DNA of 9,334 bases from an uncultured Planctomycetaceae bacterium. GTDB taxonomy: Bacteria; Planctomycetota; Planctomycetia; Planctomycetales; Planctomycetaceae. The position numbers were made by a program, and so were the translations under genes. Positions 1-4,918 of the stretch are shown here, piece by piece. Every line of letters starts with the position of its first letter. The first letter of the stretch is position 1. The notes beneath the pieces were generated by a model, which did not search any database, had not been told where the DNA came from, and worked only from the letters and a program-made list of their open reading frames with translations. The stretch spans positions 1-9,334 of the forward strand of contig CAIXQV010000936.1 in the NCBI GenBank assembly GCA_903921605.1, in the 5' to 3' direction.

Positions 1-453
1 GGACGTTGTTGCACGGGATGTGGTCGAATTGTTATTGCCGAGGTTTGTGAATTCCGGCGTCAATGATCCGGGTTCAGTCGGAGCAGGTGGATTGATCGAA
101 TCAATCGGCGGAAGATCAATCGGAACCTCTAAGTCCTGTGGAATCTCAGGCGGAACGTCCGGAACTGCCGGGAGTGGAATTTCAGGCATCGGCACTGCTG
201 CAGGGTTTATCGCTGATTGCGACTCAGTCGACGGTTGTGGTCCAACAGCCGGGTTAGCGCCTAACGTGTACTCCGGTCTTTTCTGCGAAGCGCTCAAGGC
301 TTCCATATAGAGTTCATCAAGCGACTTGCGATTTGGTTCCGGGTAAACCTTGCAACCACCGGTCAATGCGCAGAATGCGATCGCACAGAGCAGCGGAATT
401 CTCTGCCACTCCACAATCCACAGTCGTGGTTGATGTGCGATGAGGTTGATCAT
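1..453 (-). CDS. Proline-rich predicted lipoprotein, C-terminus cut by window edge
   Basis: The frame opens with ATG at 453 and runs without a stop for 151 codons to base 1, so the C-terminus lies outside the window. Residues 1-19 form a long n-region with Arg and Trp, residues 20-30 are hydrophobic (IPLLCAIAFCAL), and LTGGC follows with Cys34 as the likely lipidated residue. The lipobox is imperfect because Thr sits at -3, so lipidation is probable, not certain. The mature part is hydrophilic and from about residue 85 becomes proline- and acid-rich (PEIPLPAVPDVPPEIP and similar), which suggests a disordered spacer holding a distal domain away from the membrane. It begins 13 bases after the stop of the upstream secreted protein, so the two are probably co-transcribed. 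No clear Shine-Dalgarno site is visible. I recognise no family. Confidence 0.75.
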   Translation of the reverse strand, partial: MINLIAHQPRLWIVEWQRIPLLCAIAFCALTGGCKVYPEPNRKSLDELYMEALSASQKRPEYTLGANPAVGPQPSTESQSAINPAAVPMPEIPLPAVPDVPPEIPQDLEVPIDLPPIDSINPPAPTEPGSLTPEFTNLGNNNSTTSRATTS

Positions 454-466
454 TTCAGGTTGCTTG

Positions 467-997
467 TCACGGTGCTGTAATCGTTCCGACGAGCTGAGCG
501 CGATACTCGCCTGCTGCCGGAACGCTGGTGTCAGAGGTAATGAATGTGACGGTCAGCCCCAGCGTGGCTTCACCGTATTCGGTGCAGACGGCCGAAACCG
601 TTGCCGATCGATCCCCTTTGACGATGTTGGTTGAATCGGATTGTTGAGTTATCTGCCAGGCTCGCCCCGGAACAGCGCTCAGGATCCGCAGGTTGAGGCC
701 CGCGTCGGCGAGGTACTTCTGTTTTCCACTATGTGTCGAAAATGAATCAATCGTCCAGATCACCGCGATGCCGTCATCCCGTCGACTGTTGTGGACATCC
801 CAGCGGACCTCTGAAAACTGCTGAAGGTTACTGCGAAGGTGATGAGTCAGTTCCTGCGCCTTCTCTCGTGATCGTATTTCGACACTTTGTCCGCGGCCGT
901 GTTGAACGCTGAAGACCAATAAAAAAAGGGCCACAGCGATCTGCATGAAAGCAAACTCGCTCTGGCCCTGTTGATTTTTCTTGTTCAGCGAATCCAT
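467..997 (-). CDS. Secreted protein B, paralogue of the upstream secreted protein A
   Basis: This is a 176-residue exported protein of no family I recognise. Residues 18-36 are a hydrophobic signal segment (MQIAVALFLLVFS core) with likely cleavage near GRG-QS. The start could be ATG 997 (17 extra polar residues) or ATG 946, directly before the hydrophobic core; neither has a strong ribosome site. The mature part aligns with protein A without large gaps: residues 64-89 match A 71-96, residues 95-120 match A 101-131, and residues 128-176 match A 138-185 with about 22 identities in 48 by eye. Shared landmarks are G[EK]ATLxLxVTFIT and a terminal G[ED]Y...VGTI. The alternating pattern suggests a beta-sandwich; this is inference. 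B lacks the N-terminal QRFTVTVPS-type strand of A. It starts 27 bases after A stops, consistent with a tandem duplication inside one operon. Confidence 0.8.
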   Translation of the reverse strand: MDSLNKKNQQGQSEFAFMQIAVALFLLVFSVQHGRGQSVEIRSREKAQELTHHLRSNLQQFSEVRWDVHNSRRDDGIAVIWTIDSFSTHSGKQKYLADAGLNLRILSAVPGRAWQITQQSDSTNIVKGDRSATVSAVCTEYGEATLGLTVTFITSDTSVPAAGEYRAQLVGTITAP

Positions 998-1024
998 GCC
1001 GAAGTACTGCTTGTTCTCTACAAA

Positions 1025-1582
1025 TCAGTTGGCGGCAATCGTGCCGACAACATCAATCTGGTAGTCACCCTGCAACAGAGTGGAATAGGTGTTGGTGATA
1101 AATGTGACAGACAGAGCCAGCGTGGCTTTGCCGGGCTGACTTGAAGTCGCCTGAACAGCAGCTACGTTGTCGGACCCTGCATGGTTCGTCTGATCAGAGG
1201 CTGTTGATACGGTCCAGATCGCGCTGGTTCCGTTGTTGTCGCTTGAGCTGACAGTCAGATCCAGCTTTGCGTCTCGCTTATAAGAGTTGTTGCTGGTGTG
1301 TGTGAAAGGTGTATTCGTTCGCAAGTTCACTGTCGCACCCGCGCCGGAGTTGCATTGCACGGCCCAGTGAGTGGCCGTGTTGCTGCCCGGTACGAACACC
1401 TGATTATTGTTCGTGGTGTCGTGCGTCAATGTCTGATCGGCCGGTCCGGTAATTGACAGCGTTGACGGAACCGTCACCGTGAAACGCTGTGTGTCCGTTG
1501 TTTGAGCCGACGCGGTCTGTGACAGCACGGCGATAGTAAATACAGACATGATCTTCAGGAAACTCTTGATGGTCATCTTCAT
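1025..1582 (-). CDS. Secreted beta-rich protein A, first gene of the minus-strand run
   Basis: This is a 185-residue exported protein of unknown function. I chose ATG 1582 because GGGGAG lies eight bases upstream and because it places a textbook signal peptide at the N-terminus: basic MKMTIKSFLK, a hydrophobic core, then cleavage after ASA at residue 26. A longer in-frame start at 1654 adds 24 non-signal-like residues and lacks a ribosome site. The mature chain is rich in Thr, Ser and Asn, begins with QRFTVTVPSTLSI, has one Cys (residue 77) and ends with GDYQIDVVGTIAAN. Alternating polar/hydrophobic runs suggest an all-beta domain, like secreted Ig-like or DUF4402-type proteins, but I could not assign a family. 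It heads a run with paralogue B and a lipoprotein, so a cell-surface role is likely. The leader contains competing hairpins that may control translation. Confidence 0.85.
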   Translation of the reverse strand: MKMTIKSFLKIMSVFTIAVLSQTASAQTTDTQRFTVTVPSTLSITGPADQTLTHDTTNNNQVFVPGSNTATHWAVQCNSGAGATVNLRTNTPFTHTSNNSYKRDAKLDLTVSSSDNNGTSAIWTVSTASDQTNHAGSDNVAAVQATSSQPGKATLALSVTFITNTYSTLLQGDYQIDVVGTIAAN

Positions 1583-1662
1583 CGTAAAAACTCCCCAGGA
1601 GTGACTCACGCGGACGCACTCCAACCTTTGATACGTATTCGGAAAAACCCCCATTTCCGAAT
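1583..1662 (-). promoter_or_regulatory. Structured leader of secreted protein A with alternative hairpins over the ribosome site
   Basis: Read on the minus strand, three elements can be seen. A perfect 9-bp stem ATTCGGAAA/TTTCCGAAT (1654-1662 and 1637-1645) encloses an 8-base G-rich loop. GGAGTG (1617-1622) can pair over six bases with CACTCC (1598-1603). The same ACTCC can instead pair with GGAGT (1590-1594) through a three-base loop, which would cover the GGGGAG ribosome site at 1591-1596. The last two pairings exclude each other. The pairings are read directly; a regulatory role, and transcription starting upstream of the structure, are inferred. Confidence 0.4.
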
Positions 1663-1681
1663 GAACTTACACCCGCACAAT

Positions 1682-1695
1682 TTGCGAAATCGCAA
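1682..1695. repeat. Perfect short inverted repeat, possible operator
   Basis: TTGCGA and TCGCAA flank a two-base AA spacer, giving a 6-bp perfect dyad about 100 bases upstream of secreted protein A. The size and symmetry suit a dimeric regulator site, but no second copy was noticed and chance occurrence is possible. Confidence 0.25.
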
Positions 1696-2130
1696 CAATC
1701 AGCAAACTTGACTCAGCCTGCCTAATCTCCCGGTCTGGCAGCACGCGTGTTGCTTTTTCGAAACACTTGATTCGTTCTGTAAACCGTTACGCAAGCTGGT
1801 TTTAATGCGAGCTCCACAAGAAACCTACTGCAGGAAATCAGTGGGTCAAATTGCTACTGGGCAAATACCCTGATTTTGCCGGTCTGCATTCGCCGGTGAG
1901 AACACCATGAACGATTTGCTTCTCGAGTGTGAGCGTCTGACTCGAAGCAATTGGCGCAGAATCTGCCGATGCGGTGGGTACCTCTGGTATGGTCCTCTCC
2001 GGTAAAGTCGCGATGCGAACAGCCGCCGCCAGGGAACGACAATCCGCTCCCGGTTTGCAATTTCATGTCCCACGCATTTCATCTGGACCGCAGCAAGTCG
2101 ACCACAGTCCCCCGGATTGCAGAAGCGAGA
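1696..2130. other. Non-coding stretch between divergent secreted-protein genes
   Basis: This 435-base stretch lies between the leader of protein A and the chosen start of protein C. Open frames exist on both strands, but their products are rich in Arg, Pro, Cys and Trp and have no signal peptide, domain or ribosome site, so I treat them as chance. A GGCAAA/TTTGCC pair near 1854-1878 is too loose to call. Promoters for both directions probably lie here or in the leader, but no convincing -35/-10 pair stands out. Confidence 0.5.
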
Positions 2131-2511
2131 ATGATTTTGCTTCTGCTGGTCTCCAGCTATTGCTTGATTGAGCAAGCCGTTGGTGATGAGGATGACAAGA
2201 CCGCTCGTCAACGTTTTATCGTTGAAGTGTCAGGAGTGATTCGCATGAACTCAGTACCGTCGACTGCGAAAAGTGAGATGAGTCGCGTGGAAATCTCGTC
2301 GGCCGGCGATGTCGTGCTCGCTTTGAGTTCAACAGAAGAGCCCGCTTCATCGTCTGACGCTGTGTTCCTGTTACATTCTGGACAGACGTGTCGTTTGAGT
2401 ATTCGTCGGGGCTCTGGGCCTATGAAATTACAGACCGTTTCTTTGTCAGGCCAACCCTGCCTGGAACTTGCAAACGAATCGACGCCGGTTCTGACCATTA
2501 CATCGATCTGA
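2131..2511 (+). CDS. Small secreted protein C, distantly similar to the N-terminus of protein A
   Basis: This is a 126-residue exported protein of unknown function. ATG 2131 was chosen because it directly precedes a hydrophobic segment (MILLLLVSSYCLIEQAVG, cleavage near AVG-DED) and has GA-rich AGAAGCGAGA just upstream. In-frame starts at 2065 (ATG) and 1951 (TTG) add basic, proline-rich residues with no ribosome site. Mature residues 24-43 (TARQRFIVEVSGVIRMNSVP) resemble the start of mature protein A (TDTQRFTVTVPSTLSITGPA), especially QRFxVxV. The rest is Ser- and Val-rich, has two cysteines (87 and 110) that could form a disulfide, and ends with VLTITSI. It lacks the VTFIT...VGTI C-terminal half shared by A and B. 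It faces A across 548 bases and converges on the glycosyltransferase. Coding status is likely but less certain than for A and B. Confidence 0.6.
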   Translation: MILLLLVSSYCLIEQAVGDEDDKTARQRFIVEVSGVIRMNSVPSTAKSEMSRVEISSAGDVVLALSSTEEPASSSDAVFLLHSGQTCRLSIRRGSGPMKLQTVSLSGQPCLELANESTPVLTITSI

Positions 2512-2557
2512 GAATGTACTCGTCGGAAACGGCTACGCGGTGATCTGACAGCCAACG

Positions 2558-4189
2558 TTACTGAACCAGCTCAGGAAAGACCGCGTCCGTTGTGTCGATG
2601 AGTCGTGCCATGGTGACGCCGTCTCGCGAAGTTTCTGCGATGACGTTTGCTCCATTGGGCACGGCACGCAGGGATGATCGTAAATCGGCCAAGCGATGAA
2701 TCAACAACAGGAGTCCGCGCTGTCGAGCAGGATCGTATTCCCAAGGCACCAGCTTAATTCCACGGTGTTGTACGATCGGGACCAGTGATTCCAGATCACT
2801 CAACTGAAACTGATGGCTGACCGGCGCGACATACACGACGCTGTTCTCGGGCACTTGACTCCAGAACTCTGAATTCAGAGCGTCGGACCAATATCCAGCT
2901 TCCATCCCCAGTTTATCGGCTCCTCGATTACCACCAGCCAATGGGCCGTATTGAGAAATTGCGAGGGGTTGCATCGTCCAGTAGAGAGGTATGCAGCCGA
3001 CAAGAATTCCAACGAGCACTTTGCGGCCGAGATTGCGTTCACGACCTGAGGTAGGAGTTGTTGGATTGGTTCTCGGGCGTCCATCCAGCCACAAACTGAA
3101 ACCTCGAGCTGCCAGCATCGCCAGCGGCGGCATCACAATCAGGAAGAGTCGAGTGCCATCGTAAACAGGGACGCCCGGAACGGCGAACACCGTGAGTGGC
3201 ATCAGCACGAAGAGCAGCAGCAGTTTCTCCATCGAATCAAGCGCTGCACGAACGCTGCGCAGGATCAAGCCGGATAATGTCCAGGCGGGCAATGAGATCA
3301 GGGTCGTGATGAACGGAAAATGCCACGGTACTTCCTTGTCTGCAAACCTCTGACCAAAGTACCAGCAATAAAGAGTTGGACGCTCCGTCGTTCGCCCCAG
3401 ATAAGTCATGACATTCTTAACAGGATCCAGCCAGAGCCATGGCCAGCCGGCGAGGAAGACGATGGCTCCAAGGATTCCGAAGACTGCTAATGGTCGCATC
3501 GATTTCCACTGAAACTGGGCGACGGACCAAAGAAACAGCAGCACGGGAAGAAAGATGCCCTGCACTTTCGTCAGCAGCAACAAGCCCCAGAAGACTCCGC
3601 TGACAGCGGCCTGCAGTGTTGTTGGAGGAGTCGGGCGAGTCCACCAGTTTAGCAGCGGAATCATTGCTGCGACCCACGTCAGATTTGTGCACGATTCCAG
3701 AGCCGACAGTCGCGCATGTCCCATCAGGTGAGGCATGCCTATTAACATCGCGGCGACCAGCAGTCCCGTCGTCAGGCCATATTTTCGACGAGAAAACTCC
3801 GACAGCAGCAGGACCGTCAGGCCAAAGGCCGCACAGGAACCAAGTCTTGCCGCAGGCACATTGTAAATTGTTTCTTCGGAGCCTGCGATAAAAGCGGAGG
3901 TCAGGCTGTGCGATACTCCCAGTACAAATCGTCCCAGCGGAGGATGGTCGGGGAGATATCGCGGAGCTCCAAAAACTTCACGAGCTACATCGGGAGTAAA
4001 CAACAGTGGTCCATGCTGAGCAAACGCGTCTGCCAGATAGACGCCCTGATCGATGTTGAAAGATTCGTCCAGAGTGAGTCCGGGGCCAACTGGAAGAGTG
4101 GAATTCACCAGGCCATGGTTCACCATCGACGCCGCGAGCATGAATGCGACGAAAGAGAGGCCAGCCAGAATTGGTGAACAGCGAAACAT
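2558..4189 (-). CDS. GT-C fold membrane glycosyltransferase (GT39/PMT-like)
   Basis: This 543-residue integral membrane protein probably transfers a sugar from a polyprenyl-phosphate donor on the outer face of the cytoplasmic membrane. A first membrane segment (about 5-25) is followed by a loop carrying LDES (Asp41-Glu42), the position of the acidic catalytic/metal pair in GT-C enzymes, and then DHPPLG (81-86), a hallmark of the PMT/ArnT-like group. About nine more hydrophobic segments follow (roughly 113-130, 141-156, 170-181, 193-222, 232-252, 291-311, 321-339, 345-362, 390-407). YDGTRLFLIVMPPLAMLA (343-360) and the later MEAGYWSDALN (429-439) also fit the group. The last 130 residues are soluble and presumably extracytoplasmic. 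Acceptor and donor cannot be read. No ribosome site is evident before ATG 4189. A terminator separates it from the upstream lipoprotein, so it needs its own promoter in the short gap or depends on readthrough. Confidence 0.85.
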   Translation of the reverse strand: MFRCSPILAGLSFVAFMLAASMVNHGLVNSTLPVGPGLTLDESFNIDQGVYLADAFAQHGPLLFTPDVAREVFGAPRYLPDHPPLGRFVLGVSHSLTSAFIAGSEETIYNVPAARLGSCAAFGLTVLLLSEFSRRKYGLTTGLLVAAMLIGMPHLMGHARLSALESCTNLTWVAAMIPLLNWWTRPTPPTTLQAAVSGVFWGLLLLTKVQGIFLPVLLFLWSVAQFQWKSMRPLAVFGILGAIVFLAGWPWLWLDPVKNVMTYLGRTTERPTLYCWYFGQRFADKEVPWHFPFITTLISLPAWTLSGLILRSVRAALDSMEKLLLLFVLMPLTVFAVPGVPVYDGTRLFLIVMPPLAMLAARGFSLWLDGRPRTNPTTPTSGRERNLGRKVLVGILVGCIPLYWTMQPLAISQYGPLAGGNRGADKLGMEAGYWSDALNSEFWSQVPENSVVYVAPVSHQFQLSDLESLVPIVQHRGIKLVPWEYDPARQRGLLLLIHRLADLRSSLRAVPNGANVIAETSRDGVTMARLIDTTDAVFPELVQ

Positions 4190-4223
4190 GACGCACGATC
4201 GTTAGCGGAAAGTCGATTCCATG

Positions 4224-4253
4224 AAAAAGGGCGTCCCCGTGGGAACGCCCTTT
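4224..4253 (-). terminator. Intrinsic terminator of the Ala/Pro-rich lipoprotein gene
   Basis: AAAGGGCGT (4226-4234) pairs perfectly with ACGCCCTTT (4245-4253), with two further GC pairs possible inside. On the minus strand the stem is followed by TTTTT (4228-4224), the layout of a Rho-independent terminator. It lies 57 bases past the lipoprotein stop. On the plus strand the trailing sequence is TTTATTTCT, so weaker bidirectional use is possible, but no plus-strand gene ends here. Confidence 0.85.
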
Positions 4254-4309
4254 ATTTCTGTCAGCAGCAGATTATCGAGGCGCATCGTCAAATGCACCTG
4301 ACCGTCAAA

Positions 4310-4687
4310 CTACTTCGCTTCTGGAGCTGGAGCAGCGCCTTCAGCGGCTGGTGCTGGAGCTTCAACAGCAGGAGCTTCCGCTGCTGGTGTTTCAGCAGCT
4401 GGTGTTTCAGCAGCTGGTGTTTCAGCAGCTGGTGCAGCACCTTCAGCAGGTGCAGCTGCTGGAGTTTCGGCCGCAGGAGCAGCGCCTTCAGCGGCTGGAG
4501 CTGCATCGTGAGAATGACCGTCCTTCTCGTCATGAGAATGTGGAGCTTCTGCTCCGCCAGCAACTCCAGAACCCGCTGCAGCAGCGCCGCCGCCAGCTCC
4601 GGTTGTGCTTTCATTGGCGGTGCATCCCAAAGTGAACGTCACGCCTGCCAGCAGCACGAGCGTGCTCAATGATTTAACGAATTTCAT
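4310..4687 (-). CDS. Ala/Pro/Glu-rich lipoprotein with histidine cluster
   Basis: This 125-residue exported protein has a clear lipoprotein signal: basic MKFVKS, a hydrophobic core, then TLGC with Cys22 as the lipidated residue. The mature chain is low complexity throughout. A Gly/Ala segment (29-48) leads to HSHDEKDGHSHD (50-61), which could bind divalent metal, and then to Ala-Pro-Glu repeats built on AAETP and AAEGAAP (about 62-125). No folded domain is apparent, so it may be a flexible, acidic surface or periplasmic protein. Start ATG 4687 is preceded by AAAGG nine bases upstream and by GGGGGA almost touching it. An intrinsic terminator follows, so it is probably transcribed alone. Metal binding is inferred only from composition. 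It is divergent from the UvrC-like gene across 231 bases. Confidence 0.8.
   Translation of the reverse strand: MKFVKSLSTLVLLAGVTFTLGCTANESTTGAGGGAAAAGSGVAGGAEAPHSHDEKDGHSHDAAPAAEGAAPAAETPAAAPAEGAAPAAETPAAETPAAETPAAEAPAVEAPAPAAEGAAPAPEAK
4376..4435 (-). repeat. 15-bp tandem coding repeat (five-residue AETPA unit)
   Basis: Two identical copies of TTCAGCAGCTGGTGT (plus-strand reading) lie at 4391-4405 and 4406-4420, a third differing only in its last base at 4421-4435, and a diverged one at 4376-4390. They encode successive AETPA-type pentapeptides in frame, so copy-number changes by slippage would lengthen or shorten the lipoprotein without a frameshift. Confidence 0.85.
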
Positions 4688-4918
4688 GTCCCCCAGCCTT
4701 TCACAAAAAACACTTCATTTGATGTCGCGACCCAGAAACCGCAGGAAACTGCGATTAAGCGACCCTATAACGCTACGAAAACACGCCATGAAATCAATCT
4801 TTCGGAAGAGCGAAATCGTGGAAGTTTCGTTTTTGGGGCTTTCTTCAGCCACCATGGCCGATTGCGATTGCATAAACTCGGCTGAATTGCCAGGAATTAA
4901 CGACGAAAAACACTGCTT
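4688..4918. other. Divergent intergenic region between lipoprotein and UvrC-like gene
   Basis: The 231 bases should hold promoters for both genes, but I see no convincing -35/-10 pair. The only local structure is CGCAG-GAAA-CTGCG at 4740-4753, a 5-bp stem closed by a GAAA tetraloop when read on the plus strand. Confidence 0.35.

Noticed and set aside
20..310. Plus-strand Gly/Ser-rich open frame
   Set aside because: It starts at GTG, has no ribosome site or signal, and is the antisense of the proline-rich lipoprotein, whose Pro-rich codons produce the Gly/Ser composition.
1583..1654. Longer N-terminus for secreted protein A from ATG 1654
   Set aside because: It would put 24 polar residues before a good signal peptide, has no ribosome site, and its ATG lies in the 9-bp hairpin. 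ATG 1582 has GGGGAG at ideal distance.
1951..2130. N-terminal extension of protein C from TTG 1951 or ATG 2065
   Set aside because: The added residues are basic and proline-rich, no ribosome site precedes either start, and the signal segment fits best from ATG 2131.
1846..2211. Minus-strand 121-residue open frame in the divergent region
   Set aside because: Its product is Arg/Pro/Cys-rich with no domain, it overlaps the start of protein C, and a second competing frame covers the same bases.
4376..4435. Possible CRISPR-like array
   Set aside because: The 15-bp units are contiguous, in frame and without spacers, so this is a coding tandem repeat.
4292..4672. Plus-strand Ser/Trp/Cys-rich frame and minus-strand Leu/Gln-rich frame across the lipoprotein
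   Set aside because: Both are alternative readings of the Ala/Pro/Glu repeats in the lipoprotein. Only the chosen frame gives a signal peptide with lipobox.
4740..4753. CGCAG-GAAA-CTGCG hairpin with GNRA-type loop
   Set aside because: The stem is only five pairs, stands alone and has no T-run. It is noted in the intergenic entry but does not support an RNA gene.
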